Numbered from the stretch's first letter, positions 1 to 9,790 are shown. The stretch is 64,000 nt of DNA from Nemertoderma westbladi (GCA_032718475.1 JAUCBJ010009158.1:44143-108142); one strand, 5' to 3'. Notes: generated from the letters alone by a model not told the origin. Program-made: numbers and translations.

Positions 1-490
1 TAAAATAGAGTTACACTTTATTAGTGTTCCAATCAGAAACGCAATCTTGCTTTCCTCCTTGACATTTCAATTATCCCCCACCACAACAGCCTTCAAACTC
101 TATAAATATCCAATTGTTGTAAGTTTATGAGCCATTTTAAATTTCTGGGCGACACACAAGAGGTTATTTTCGATTTAAAAAGAAAGGCTCTAATTATTAT
201 GACATGTTTTGTAATTATATAATTTAGGAAAACGAAAGTGAAAGTTTTTTAGAACGTTAAGACCCATTTGCTTTACGGTGTCGGTACATACTACAAAGCA
301 CTCAGTGAAGTCCATGTTTATATTAATTTTTGGAAATCAAATTCATATCAAATTTCGTAATACATATTTTTTTTATCGAAGAAGAATAATTATTATTTTA
401 GATTTTCCTTTTATATCATGTTAAAGTAATGCAATTCGCGAGCGAAATTGCAGAGGGGACTGTCACGGCTGTAGCATGCTGTTGGTGTAA
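1..490. other. no gene recognised
   Basis: AT-rich sequence to the left of the first LTR. I see no coding signal or RNA gene. The last 12 bases before the LTR repeat (about 479-490) carry a second copy of the motif TGTTGGTGTAA that also lies inside the LTR start, so the true left edge of the retroelement could be slightly further left. Confidence 0.5.
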
Positions 491-829
491 GTACACTGTT
501 GGTGTAATTGATCCAGCAGTTCAACTACGCGTAGCCCTAGTTCACATGCACACAGCATGGATATGTATATATATGCTTACCGGTACCTACCGCCATCTTT
601 ATGCATTTGCTGTTTACCTACTGCTGTACTGGTTAGCAAAGTAGTACTTACCTTTACCGGTCTGTTGCACATTACCTGATTACCGTGTACCGGTACCGCT
701 GCTGTGCTGTGGTGTTATCTTATATATATACACTATATCAGTTATATGATTATTATCTATCCTATCTGATATCAGTTGTTGTTGTTACAACCAACCTACA
801 GTTACCAGGTTACCCTTTTACCTTTGGCG
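491..829 (+). repeat. 5' LTR
   Basis: 339 bp, matched by 6506-6844 without a difference I can see. It contains several ACCGGTACC-like palindromes and a TATA-rich stretch (about 719-735) that could serve as the promoter. In this copy the repeat stops at 829, just before the candidate primer binding site. Confidence 0.9.
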
Positions 830-846
830 TGGTGGCAGCGGTGCGC
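830..846 (+). promoter_or_regulatory. candidate primer binding site
   Basis: TGGTGGCAGCGGTGCGC lies directly after the last base shared by both LTRs. A TGG start at this position is what a tRNA-primed retroelement needs (complement of a tRNA CCA 3' end). I did not match it to a specific tRNA. Confidence 0.4.
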
Positions 847-1155
847 TACGTTCTTACGTTCTCATACTGTGATACCTACAATCCACACCTTACCGCAACA
901 GACCCGTGGATTGTACTCATTTCTGCCTTCCACTTACGCTTCACTACTGCAGTACCGGTAGGCCTACCAGTCAACCTTCTCGTACACCCCAGTCCAGGGT
1001 TGTATCAGGGCACATAGGCCTACTTATCAGTTTATATTCAGACATTCGTTCAGGTTCAGCTTCACTACCGGTAGACATTTCACACACTCCAGTCTGCCAA
1101 TCCAGGGTTGCAGGGCACATAGCAGCATAGGCCTATCACTCTCACAAACTGAACA

Positions 1156-1449
1156 ATGGCTCTAAAAGCTCCGAAATTACTCCCTCTTACCAAGACGGAA
1201 AGTATCAGTTCCTATGAGGCCTGGCGGGCCAATTTAATTTACAACCTTGCCCTGGATCCGGAGTTTGCACGTTTCACCGATCCTACCGCCGTGTGGTTGA
1301 AACAGTCACATATCACACCCACACGCGGTCTTGCCCGTCCCTGTCAATCGTCGTCGCACAGCTATTCAACAATGTACTTCATTACAACTGATGTTAGGCC
1401 AGATTGCCAACTACGCACCTATTATAGCTCGGAATTCTATTGTTCGTGA
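1156..1449 (+). CDS. Gag N-terminal segment (frame 1)
   Basis: ATG at 1156 opens a segment beginning MALKAPKLLPLTKTESISSY, with a Gag-like helical region (EAWRANLIYNLALDPEF) to about residue 50. After roughly nucleotide 1330 this frame becomes low-complexity and stops at 1449, while the next frame (from about 1331) continues with Gag-like sequence. The real Gag therefore most likely starts here and changes frame once between about 1310 and 1335. That change may be an indel in this copy, a sequence error, or less likely a programmed event; no standard slippery heptamer is evident. Confidence 0.65.
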   Translation: MALKAPKLLPLTKTESISSYEAWRANLIYNLALDPEFARFTDPTAVWLKQSHITPTRGLARPCQSSSHSYSTMYFITTDVRPDCQLRTYYSSEFYCS

Positions 1450-2977
1450 CTCTACTTCCCTCTCTTCTGTGTGGCAAGCCATACGTCTGCACTATGGTTT
1501 TCAGTCCTCTGGTGCTCAATTCCTGGCCTTTTGTGACATCAAGTTAGAACACGAGGAGCGCCCTGAAGATCTATTTCAGCGCCTCCTGGCGTTTACAGAT
1601 GATAACCTTCTTAAACATGATGGTGGTATCTCACACCATGGTCTTATACCGGATATTGATGAGGAAGTAACCCCCTCCCTAGAAAACTTTGTTGTACTTA
1701 CCTGGCTTAGATTAATGCACCCAGACCTCCCCCGTTTAGTACAACAACGTTATGGTACATTACTCCGGTCCCGTACTCTTGCTTCAATTAAGTCTGAGGT
1801 CTCACAAGCACTTAGTTCCCTCCTTGACGAGCTTCAAACTTCTGCAGAGGTAAGAACTTTTCGGTCTTATACTCGCGATTCTCGCTCATTTGGCTCAGCC
1901 AATGCACCTAGGTCAACAGGACGGGCAGCTACACGACTACCACGTTGCTGTCCTTTGTGTTCCCAGGCAAAGCGATCCCCCACTGATCACTTCCTTAGTA
2001 ACTGCAAGTTCCTACCAGAATCTGATCGCCGTTACCTTGCCCGTGCACGACTTGTGCACATTGATGATTCTGAGTTTGATCATATTCCCCATATCGAGCT
2101 TCAGCCTGAACCAGAGGAAACCCGATCCCCCTCAATCCAACGAGTTGCAGTACATTCTAGTCCTATCTTCGAAGCTGCCATTCATGGAAAAACAGTCCCT
2201 CTTCTTATTGATAGTGGAGCAGAATCCAATTTAATTTCTAGCATTACTGCCAAACGTATCGGTGTCCATATATCCCCTAACAACCTACAGATTCCTGCAC
2301 AGGCTGATGGATCCCCACTCACAGGTGTTATGGGTGAAAGCCGTTTTACCCTAACCCGCCGCAGTCTTTCCTTCCAATTCCATGGCTTAGTTGTATCTGA
2401 TCTTGGTACCCCAATTCTGGCTGGTATGCCATTCCTGTCTGTCAATGATATTACCTTACGCCCAGCTCGTTCCTTAATTACCTTTGTGGATGGTTCTACC
2501 TATGAGTATGGTAGTGGCTCTCGCCCACCTCCTACTGTCCGCCGTGTTAGTCCTTATTTGCTTAGGGCCCCACCTTGTTCCACAGTAGTCCTTCCTGGTG
2601 AATCCCTCCAGCTCACCCTCCCAACAGACCTTCAGGCTTCCTCGGCTGTACTTATCGCGCCCCACAGAGTGAATGATATCCTCCATTATGAGTCTGCCCC
2701 AAAGTGGATTCGACCAACATTATGTATGGTCTCAAATGGTGCTTTAATGCTTCCTAACCATTCCACCCACCCAGTAAAAGTCACGAGGAACTCTCATTTG
2801 TGTTCTGTTATTGCTACTAACCCAACTGTCCCCTCTGATTTAAATCCAACTGTCCTGTTTACCACACCCACCCAAACAAGTCGCACTACTACTGATAAAC
2901 CTACATACCATATTGACTCTGTCCAGTTAGACCCAGATTGTATTACCAGGAACGAGCTTGTTTCCATGATATATTGA
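1331..2977 (+). CDS. Gag-protease polyprotein segment
   Basis: 548 codons open from a non-ATG position, so this is the continuation of the frame starting at 1156. It holds the rest of the Gag core (residues ~20-180), a Cys/His segment (CCPLCSQAKRSPTDHFLSNC, ~205-225) that probably binds zinc and nucleic acid, and a retropepsin-type aspartic protease with the catalytic LLIDSGAESNLIS at ~290-302, followed by a long linker. It would package RNA and cleave the polyprotein in cytoplasmic particles. It ends 40 nt inside the next frame, the geometry of a -1 Gag-Pol frameshift, but I do not see a canonical X XXY YYZ heptamer in the overlap. Confidence 0.85.
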   Translation: MPVPVNRRRTAIQQCTSLQLMLGQIANYAPIIARNSIVRDSTSLSSVWQAIRLHYGFQSSGAQFLAFCDIKLEHEERPEDLFQRLLAFTDDNLLKHDGGISHHGLIPDIDEEVTPSLENFVVLTWLRLMHPDLPRLVQQRYGTLLRSRTLASIKSEVSQALSSLLDELQTSAEVRTFRSYTRDSRSFGSANAPRSTGRAATRLPRCCPLCSQAKRSPTDHFLSNCKFLPESDRRYLARARLVHIDDSEFDHIPHIELQPEPEETRSPSIQRVAVHSSPIFEAAIHGKTVPLLIDSGAESNLISSITAKRIGVHISPNNLQIPAQADGSPLTGVMGESRFTLTRRSLSFQFHGLVVSDLGTPILAGMPFLSVNDITLRPARSLITFVDGSTYEYGSGSRPPPTVRRVSPYLLRAPPCSTVVLPGESLQLTLPTDLQASSAVLIAPHRVNDILHYESAPKWIRPTLCMVSNGALMLPNHSTHPVKVTRNSHLCSVIATNPTVPSDLNPTVLFTTPTQTSRTTTDKPTYHIDSVQLDPDCITRNELVSMIY

Positions 2978-5900
2978 AAGAATATCAGGATGTGTTCGAC
3001 CCCTCCTTCCCGGGTTACAATGGACAGGCTGGCCCTTTTGAGTCTGTGGTTAATGTTGGCCCCTCCTTGCCCCCCCAACATAAGGGACGTATACCCCAAT
3101 ATTCACGTGACCGTCTTGTTGAGTTACAATCCCGATTTGATGCCCTGGAACAGTTAGGAGTTTTTGCAACCCCTGAGGCCGCTGGTGTCACAGTAGAGTA
3201 TTTAAACCCATCTTTTCTTGTGGCAAAACCGAATGGAGGGACACGTCTCGTCACTGCTTTTACAGAGGTAGCCAAGTATTGTAAGCCTCCCCCTGCATTG
3301 CTACCTGACGTGGATTCCACTCTTCGTTCCCTTGGCCGTTTTAAATATCTCATTAAATCAGATCTAACCAGTGCTTTCTTTCAGATACCCTTACAGCATG
3401 CTTCAAAGCGTTTTTGTGGCGTTGTTACCCCATTCCGTGGTGTTCGTGTTTATCAACGCTGCGCCATGGGGATGCCAGGCTCAGAAACTGCCCTGGATGA
3501 GTTGATGACACGTGTTCTTGGTGACTTACTGTGCAAGGGTAATGTCTTAAAGCTGGCTGATGATCTATATTGCGGGGGTGACACCATTTCTGATCTACTT
3601 GTCACTTTCTCTGCTCTTCTCACTTCCCTTAAGAATTGTGATCTTCGCCTTTCAGCATCTAAGACTGTAATATGCCCTCGTACCACCACAATTCTTGGAT
3701 GGCAATGGTCTAACGGTACTCTTTCTGCCTCATCCCATATAACATCTGCACTGTCAAGTTGTCCTTCTCCAACTACAACACGATCCCTTCGATCCTTTCT
3801 TGGATCTTATAAAGTATTGGCACGAGTCTTGCCACACTGTTCCGCCTTAGTGGGTCCATTAGACACTCTACTCACTGAGAAACCTGGTGATAACCTTGAG
3901 TGGACACCAGAATTACTCTCTATATTTCGCCGAGCCCAGGCTGCAATAAAGTCATGCCGTTCAATTACAATCCCCAGTCCTTCAGATGAGCTTTACATTG
4001 TAACTGATGCTGCCTCTAGTATTGATGGCCTTGGAGCTGTAATGTATGCCAAACGGGACTCTACCTTACATGTTGCTGGTTTCTTTTCTGTTAAACTTAA
4101 ACAACATCAACACAGTTGGCTTCCATGCGAGTTAGAGGCTTTAGCCATCGCTGCTGCTGTCACCCACTTTGCACCATATATAGTTGCTTCGAGTAAACCA
4201 TCCCGGGTTCTTACTGACAGCAAACCCTGTGTCGATGCTTTTCAGAAACTCTCACGTGGAGCATACTCAAGTAGTCCACGACTTTCTACCTTCCTTACTG
4301 TCGCAAGCCAATATCTAGTTTCCATCGCACACATCAAGGGTTCGTCTAACCTTCCAGCCGACTTTCAAAGTCGCAATGTAGTTCAATGTGACCTCCAGTC
4401 ATGTCAGGTATGTTCATTTGTAGCTGATACTGCTCCCTCACCAGTAATCCGTAGTACACCTCATGTTCTCACTCCCATAACCCCACCTGTCCAATCTCCA
4501 AGTCTTCCCAACCAAACCTGTTCACTGCCTCAACCCCAACTACTTACGGCAGAGAGTCGTCCCCTCTATGCAAGTCGATCAGCTTGGTTGGTTACTCAGC
4601 AAGAGTGCCCTGACCTGCGGCGTACCCATGCCCATCTGCTACAAGGAACCCGCCCAACTAAGAAGGATACTCATAGTCGTGACATTAAACGTTACCTTGG
4701 CTGTTGTACTGTTGCTCGTGATGGCTTAATTGTTGTCAAGCGGGAACGTCCCTTTTCCATGCCAGTTGAGCATATTTTAGTTCCCAGGCACTCACTTTTG
4801 GGTCTCCTTACCTCTTTACATTTAGAGTTGCAACACCCTTCAAAGGCCCAATTGCGATCTATGTTTACTCGCTACTTCCATGCCTTAGATATAGACCGTT
4901 CTATCACTGCTGTGTCCAGCCAGTGTCACCAATGCGTTTCATTATCTACTGCCCCCCGACGTGTTATTCCCCAGTCCACAGGTGAACCTCCTGCCACTTT
5001 AGGAATTTCATTTGCTGCAGACGTAGTTCGTCGTCACTCACAATACATCCTTCTCTTACGTGAGTGTACTTCTAGTTTTACAGCCACTTGCATTATTCCA
5101 GATGAACGCCATGAAACACTGCGTGATGCTCTTATAGTACTAGGATCTGGATTATGTCCCCTAACTGGCCCATGTGCCATTATCCGTACAGATCCTGCAC
5201 CTGGATTTCAGGCCCTCGTTGATGACCCCATTCTTGTCCAACATCGACTCCGTATTGAGATAGGTCGCCGTAAGAATCCTGATAAAAATCCAGTTGCAGA
5301 ACGTGCGATACAAGAACTTTTAATGGAATTACACAAGCTTCGTCCTTCAGGTGGCCCTTACTCATCAACAATTATTGCGATAGCTACTGCTAATCTTAAT
5401 TCCAGATTACGATCACCAGGCCTATCAGCGCAAGAGATCCTATTTCAAAGGGATCAATTTACCGGGGAACAGATCCCCATCTGCGATCTTGACCTGATTG
5501 ACCAACAACATGACCGTCGATCGGCTAATCACCTCCCAAGTGCTCAATCCAAGACTCCCAAGCCTATGAAGAATGTTCCCCAACACTCCATCTCCGTTGG
5601 TGATTTAGTATACCTATACGCCGATCCTGTAGCTCTACGTTCTCGACCTCGGTATATCGTTGCCACAGTGGATGGTGATTGGTGTTCTGTGAGAAAGTTT
5701 GTGGGCAATCAGTTACGTGCCCATGCTTACCGTGTCCGTAAAGCTGATTGCTTCCTTGTTCCATCTATGCCCACTCTTACTACCATCGATAATGATCCTA
5801 ATTCATCTGATGAGGATCTCTCTGCCGAGTATACGTCACCAACAACTAGTCCAGATGGATGCGTTGATACTGCTGTTGAACCCATCCCCAGTATGGACAA

Positions 5901-5988
5901 CGATACTCTGTTTCGTAACGTGGATGGCGAATATTCGTTATCACCACCTATTCCCAATAAGTCTCCTCCACGTCTCGAGAGATATTAA
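2938..5988 (+). CDS. Pol: reverse transcriptase, RNase H, integrase
   Basis: 1016 codons, uninterrupted. RT motifs: KSDLTSAFFQIPL (~140), MGMPGSETALDEL (~180) and the active site LADDLYCGGD (~206), where the usual YxDD is LADD. RNase H begins at TDAASS (~355) with a later LTDSKPCVDAF. The integrase has an HHCC-like zinc region (HLELQHP...CHQC, ~627-667) and a D,D,E core: AADVV (~695), RTDPAPGF (~752), NPVAERAIQE (~788), spacing D-57-D-35-E. The ~220-residue tail after the core contains an SH3-like DLVYLYADP region. It copies the element RNA into DNA and inserts it. It is made with Gag by a frame change at 2938-2977. Confidence 0.92.
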   Translation: MYYQERACFHDILKEYQDVFDPSFPGYNGQAGPFESVVNVGPSLPPQHKGRIPQYSRDRLVELQSRFDALEQLGVFATPEAAGVTVEYLNPSFLVAKPNGGTRLVTAFTEVAKYCKPPPALLPDVDSTLRSLGRFKYLIKSDLTSAFFQIPLQHASKRFCGVVTPFRGVRVYQRCAMGMPGSETALDELMTRVLGDLLCKGNVLKLADDLYCGGDTISDLLVTFSALLTSLKNCDLRLSASKTVICPRTTTILGWQWSNGTLSASSHITSALSSCPSPTTTRSLRSFLGSYKVLARVLPHCSALVGPLDTLLTEKPGDNLEWTPELLSIFRRAQAAIKSCRSITIPSPSDELYIVTDAASSIDGLGAVMYAKRDSTLHVAGFFSVKLKQHQHSWLPCELEALAIAAAVTHFAPYIVASSKPSRVLTDSKPCVDAFQKLSRGAYSSSPRLSTFLTVASQYLVSIAHIKGSSNLPADFQSRNVVQCDLQSCQVCSFVADTAPSPVIRSTPHVLTPITPPVQSPSLPNQTCSLPQPQLLTAESRPLYASRSAWLVTQQECPDLRRTHAHLLQGTRPTKKDTHSRDIKRYLGCCTVARDGLIVVKRERPFSMPVEHILVPRHSLLGLLTSLHLELQHPSKAQLRSMFTRYFHALDIDRSITAVSSQCHQCVSLSTAPRRVIPQSTGEPPATLGISFAADVVRRHSQYILLLRECTSSFTATCIIPDERHETLRDALIVLGSGLCPLTGPCAIIRTDPAPGFQALVDDPILVQHRLRIEIGRRKNPDKNPVAERAIQELLMELHKLRPSGGPYSSTIIAIATANLNSRLRSPGLSAQEILFQRDQFTGEQIPICDLDLIDQQHDRRSANHLPSAQSKTPKPMKNVPQHSISVGDLVYLYADPVALRSRPRYIVATVDGDWCSVRKFVGNQLRAHAYRVRKADCFLVPSMPTLTTIDNDPNSSDEDLSAEYTSPTTSPDGCVDTAVEPIPSMDNDTLFRNVDGEYSLSPPIPNKSPPRLERY

Positions 5989-6505
5989 ATTCCTCATAAT
6001 TTTACCTCTATATACTTAGTACGCTAATAGTTTGCTTAGTTTCTTTGTTATTGGTCTACTTATACTCATGAAGTCAAGCCAGTCAAACTCCTCATTCATT
6101 GATTTGCTTTTAATTTGTATCACACTTTAGACTCAAGATTACTCCTTCTCTAGTGATATATACATCTATCACACTTGCGGTATATTACGCCTTTTGCTTC
6201 TCTTAATTATATCATTTCCGTTGATATCTTGCATTTATAGATATATATAGGATAGGTGTAGCAGTTCACCCAATATATTATTTTTGTTACGCACTGAGTT
6301 ATCTATCTGAATCATTGGTACAATGTTATGCAACACTAAGGCGCTTTGTGTCATACCGATAACTTTTAGTTATGACTTACATGATTCGTTTACTTTTTGG
6401 ATACTTGCAATTACATATATAATTGAGTTAGATCTTGTGGTTATAGTATCTTTAGTGTTTATAGCTTCGCTATGTAGAAAAAGGAATTACGCCAGACCCG
6501 ACCCA
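5989..6505 (+). other. 3' untranslated region of the LTR element
   Basis: About 500 bp between the pol stop and the 3' LTR, without coding signal. A purine run GAAAAAGGA at about 6477-6485 is the only candidate polypurine tract but lies about 20 bases from the LTR edge, further than usual. Confidence 0.5.
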
Positions 6506-6844
6506 GTACACTGTTGGTGTAATTGATCCAGCAGTTCAACTACGCGTAGCCCTAGTTCACATGCACACAGCATGGATATGTATATATATGCTTACCGGTA
6601 CCTACCGCCATCTTTATGCATTTGCTGTTTACCTACTGCTGTACTGGTTAGCAAAGTAGTACTTACCTTTACCGGTCTGTTGCACATTACCTGATTACCG
6701 TGTACCGGTACCGCTGCTGTGCTGTGGTGTTATCTTATATATATACACTATATCAGTTATATGATTATTATCTATCCTATCTGATATCAGTTGTTGTTGT
6801 TACAACCAACCTACAGTTACCAGGTTACCCTTTTACCTTTGGCG
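6506..6844 (+). repeat. 3' LTR
   Basis: 339 bp, apparently identical to 491-829. The right edge is sharp: after GGCG the two copies diverge completely (TGGTGGCAG after the 5' copy, GAAGATGAA after the 3' copy). Confidence 0.9.
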
Positions 6845-6996
6845 GAAGATGAAAAGAAAAAGAGAGATGAGCGTGATATATTAAAGACAAAACAGACAAT
6901 GGAAAATAAATTTCATAAAGTTATGAATATTTTGAAAGGAATACAAAAACAGAAAATGAAGAAAATTTGAGTGAGAAAGAGGAATAGGACAATGAG

Positions 6997-7977
6997 ATGG
7001 AGAATGAAAATAGTGAGGGTCAGGATGAAGTTGAAGAGAGTGAGGTTGAGAACGAAGAAAGTGAAGATCAGGAAGAGGACAAAGAAAGTAAAGGTCAGGA
7101 GGAGGGTGAAGAAAGCGAAGGTCAGGTAGAGAATGAAGAAAGTGAAGAACAGGAAGAGGATGAAGATAGTGAAGAACAGGAAGAGGATGAAGAATGCGAA
7201 GGTGGGGAAGAGGATGAAGAAAGTGACGGCCAGAAAGAGGATGAAGAAAGTGAAGGTCAGGAAGAGGACAAAGAAAGTGAAGGTCAGGAAGAGGGTGAAG
7301 AAAGCGAAGGTCTGGAAGAGAATGAAGAAAGTGAAGGTCAGGAAGAGGGTGAAGAAAGTGAAGAACATGAAGAGGATGAAGAATGCGAAGGTGGGGAAGA
7401 TGATGAAGAAAGTGAAGGTCAGGAAGAGGACGAAGAAAGTGAGGAACAAGAAAATAAAGAAAGTGATGAACAAGAAGATGAAGAAAGTGAAGATCAGGAA
7501 AGTGAAGAAGAGGATGAAAATGATAATAATGAGGAAATATTGAGACAATTACTCGGAAATAAGAATAAATTGCTGACAATTATTAAACATTTGAAGGAAA
7601 ATGAATTAAATAAAGAGGTTACATTGACCCAAGTTCTAGGAAGTAAAATTAAATTACAGAAATTTATTAAACATTTAGAAGAGAATGATGAAAATAAAGA
7701 AGAGATATTGAGACAAATATTAGGAAACAAAAATCAAATGCGGAAATTTATTAAACAAATGGAAGAAAATGAGGAAAATAGAGAAGAGATATTAAGACAG
7801 GTTCTGGGAAATAAAAGTAAATTACTGAAAATTATTGAACAATTGAATAAAATTAAGAAACAGTTGGGTAATGAGGAAGATGAAACTAAAGTAAATCAAC
7901 CAGCTTTTACTAATTTTCGAAGACCTATGATAAAAAACTCTCGTTCAGTAAATGCCCGCGCAGGACGACGCTATTGA
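6997..7977 (+). CDS. glutamate-rich repeat protein, hypothetical
   Basis: 326 codons starting at ATG 6997. Residues ~1-175 are an imperfect 9-10 residue repeat of the type EESEGQEEDE, strongly acidic. Residues ~178-290 are about four imperfect 33-35 residue units, each with ILRQxLGNKxKLLKxIxxLxEN, likely amphipathic helices. The basic tail contains RPMIKNSRSVNARAGRRY. A lysine-rich helical stretch (6845-6960) lies just upstream in another frame. I do not recognise the family. The frame is open across a purine-rich minisatellite, where long ORFs arise easily, but the ordered C-terminal helical repeats argue for coding. It sits immediately after the LTR element, so it may be an interrupted neighbour gene or the 3' part of another element. 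Confidence 0.4.
   Translation: MENENSEGQDEVEESEVENEESEDQEEDKESKGQEEGEESEGQVENEESEEQEEDEDSEEQEEDEECEGGEEDEESDGQKEDEESEGQEEDKESEGQEEGEESEGLEENEESEGQEEGEESEEHEEDEECEGGEDDEESEGQEEDEESEEQENKESDEQEDEESEDQESEEEDENDNNEEILRQLLGNKNKLLTIIKHLKENELNKEVTLTQVLGSKIKLQKFIKHLEENDENKEEILRQILGNKNQMRKFIKQMEENEENREEILRQVLGNKSKLLKIIEQLNKIKKQLGNEEDETKVNQPAFTNFRRPMIKNSRSVNARAGRRY
7010..7515 (+). repeat. purine-rich minisatellite, 27-30 bp units
   Basis: Repeats of GAAGAAAGTGAAGGTCAGGA with GAGGATGAA spacers, almost free of pyrimidines on the plus strand. This is the DNA basis of the acidic half of the ORF at 6997-7977 and explains the long open frames on the minus strand here. Confidence 0.8.
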
Positions 7978-8009
7978 CATTTGTTTGTTTGAGTTCCTTT
8001 CATAATAGT

Positions 8010-8173
8010 ATTAGGGCTATTTATCCAAAACAATTATATTAGTATTAGGACTATTTATCCATAACAATTATATTAGTATTAGGACTATTTATCCATAATA
8101 ATTATATTAGTATTATAAATGTATTTACCCCACAATATTTATTACTATTAGGTCTATTTATTCAAGAAATTAT
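8010..8173 (+). repeat. 34-bp tandem repeat
   Basis: Three good copies of a 34-bp unit (ATTAGGACTATTTATCCATA followed by ACAATTATATTAGT) starting at 8010, 8044 and 8078, then degenerate copies to about 8170. Confidence 0.8.
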
Positions 8174-8269
8174 ATGTTTTTATAATATACTTTGGAGAAT
8201 TAGTCGACTAAGTCATAATTTTTAAAACTTTAAATAAGGGTTGAGTAATTTTATAAAGTTAAGAAGAGT

Positions 8270-8480
8270 GAATCAATGGAGGCAACCTGAAGTCTAATCT
8301 CTTGGCCTTTAATCACATTAACTCCCAAGGTTGCATACTATCACTATAGCTGGGAGAGTCGAAGCTAGTGTACACTAGAGACAGCCAAGAGATAGGAAAA
8401 ATAATAATGCTCTTCTAGGGTTCGAACTCACGAAGTTCTAATTAGAAAACTAAGCAAATGATCAGCTTGAAGGACTTAGA
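8270..8480 (-). repeat. possible tRNA-derived SINE remnant
   Basis: On the minus strand, GTGAGTTCGAACCCTAG (about 8405-8425) matches the pol III B box and TψC arm (GTTCGAAnC). Upstream GCTTAGTTTTCTAATTAG could be an anticodon-arm remnant. A recognisable A box is missing, so this is a suggestion only. Confidence 0.3.
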
Positions 8481-8488
8481 CCCTTAAT

Positions 8489-8897
8489 CTGAGCCTCAGT
8501 GAGGCATAGTCTGTGCCTCATTACCTCAGTGAGGCATAGTCTGTGCCTCAGTGAGGCATAGTCTGTGCCTCAATGCCTCAGTGAGGCATATTCTGTGCCT
8601 TAAATCCACAGTGAGGCATAGTCCATGCTTCAGTGCCTCAGTGAGACATAGTCTGTGCCTCAGTGCCTAGGTGAGGCATAGTCTGTGCCTCAGTGCCTCA
8701 GTGAGGAATAGTGTGTGCCTCAGTGCCTCAGTGAGGCATAGTCTGTGCATCAGTGCCTCAGTGAGGCATAGTCTGTGCCTCAGTGCCGCAGTGAGGCATA
8801 GTCTGTGCCTCAGTGAGGCATAGTCTGTGCCTCAGTGCCTCAGTGAGGCATAGTCTGTGCCTCAGTGCCTCAGTGAGGCATAGTCTGTGCCTCAGGT
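8489..8897 (+). repeat. ~30-bp minisatellite with palindromic core
   Basis: Around fifteen copies of CAGTGAGGCATAGTCTGTGC, spaced by CTCAGTGCCT or by nothing, giving mixed 22- and 30-bp periods. Each junction contains CCTCAGTGAGG or GCCTCAGTGAGGC, a perfect palindrome, so each strand can fold into a series of hairpins. Confidence 0.92.
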
Positions 8898-8939
8898 CTT
8901 AAATCTCAAGTCTGTCCCTTTAGGAGTGCCTCAGGTCTT

Positions 8940-9290
8940 AAATCCGAGTCTTTAGCAGCAGGCTGGAGAACTGCGGACCGATCAACCTCCTCAGTAAAGT
9001 ATAGCCTATGTCATAGTTGATGCCTACCAAGTTTCAGCCTAAATGGATTAAAAACAAACAATCAAATGAGATCAGGTTTTCACTTTGAGAGATTTCGCCC
9101 TCTAGCGGCAGACTGGGGAACTTCAGACCACTCTACGACTCCGTAAAAGATATAGCCTATGCTGCAGTAGATGCCTACCGAGTTTAAACCTAAGGGGATT
9201 GTAAATAGCAAAGTTAGAGAAGATGTTAATTTTCAGATAATATGCCCTCTAGCGGCAGACTATAGAACTGCAGATGTCTGGATATAGGTA
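8940..9290 (+). repeat. CCCTCTAGCGGCAGAC repeat family, ~147-bp period
   Basis: Three successive units (about 8950, 9098, 9241), each starting near (C)CCTCTAGCGGCAGACT then GGAGAACTGCAGAC, followed by GATGCCTACCRAGTTTNARCCTAA in the first two. The same family fills the small mariner-like MITE at 49142-49539, so this may be a multiplied MITE interior. Confidence 0.75.
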
Positions 9291-9450
9291 AGAGTAATTA
9301 GTAATCAGAGGTGTCACGAGAGGGGGCGGGGCGCTTGGATACAACTAGTATTAAAACCTGCTGCTTTGTTAAGGCAAATTGGGGGTCAAAGGTCAACGAT
9401 TAAGCTGTCTGGATATAGATAAGAGTAATTAGTTACCAGTAAGGGAGCTA
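9272..9450 (+). repeat. short direct duplication
   Basis: GTCTGGATATAGGTAAGAGT (from about 9274) recurs from about 9405 as GTCTGGATATAGATAAGAGT, both followed by AATTAGT. I see no gene here or up to the gap. Confidence 0.6.
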
Positions 9451-9560
9451 TACCTTAGGGCTAAATATAGCGAAGCGGTGTCAACAATGACGTCATTCGT
9501 TAAGTAATTTATAAACTAATTATTGGTAAATCTAAAATTAGAAATTAAAATTAATTTAAA

Positions 9561-9660
9561 NNNNNNNNNNNNNNNNNNNNNNNNNNNNNNNNNNNNNNNN
9601 NNNNNNNNNNNNNNNNNNNNNNNNNNNNNNNNNNNNNNNNNNNNNNNNNNNNNNNNNNNN
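9561..9660. other. assembly gap (100 N)
   Basis: Exactly 100 undetermined bases, a conventional placeholder size. The real length is unknown, and features on either side should not be assumed adjacent. Confidence 0.99.
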
Positions 9661-9790
9661 TGATTTATGGCAGATGGTATTACTACATCGATAGATACAT
9701 ACAACACATTAGATAGATACATACATACACATTAGATACATACAGACATACATACTGTGTACACACTTAGATAGATAAATACACACCAAA
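9661..9790 (+). repeat. GATA/CATA microsatellite
   Basis: Impure runs of GATACATACATACACATTA type, bordering the gap and probably its cause. Confidence 0.7.

Larger units (their letters stand above)
491..6844 (+). mobile_element. Ty3/Gypsy-type LTR retrotransposon, near full length
   Basis: A copy of about 6.35 kb bounded by two 339-bp direct repeats that look identical base for base, so insertion was recent. Internal order is gag, zinc-binding segment, aspartic protease, RT, RNase H, integrase, the order of Ty3/Gypsy (and BEL) elements; the RT and RNase H wording is closer to Gypsy-type proteins. Coding runs through three overlapping segments (1156-1449, 1331-2977, 2938-5988), implying frame changes near 1330 and 2960. 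I could not find a matching target-site duplication: the bases before 491 (GTGTAA) and after 6844 (GAAGAT) differ. The repeats also do not have clean TG...CA ends, so the edges may be off by a few bases. Confidence 0.88.

Noticed and set aside
6881-7579. Minus-strand open frames of 211-232 codons rich in His/Leu/Phe/Pro
   Set aside because: They are the complement of a purine-rich minisatellite; the regular PLPDLHFL wording is repeat translation, not a protein.
8489-8897. CRISPR-like array
   Set aside because: Spacers are not unique; the array is a palindromic minisatellite in a eukaryotic context.
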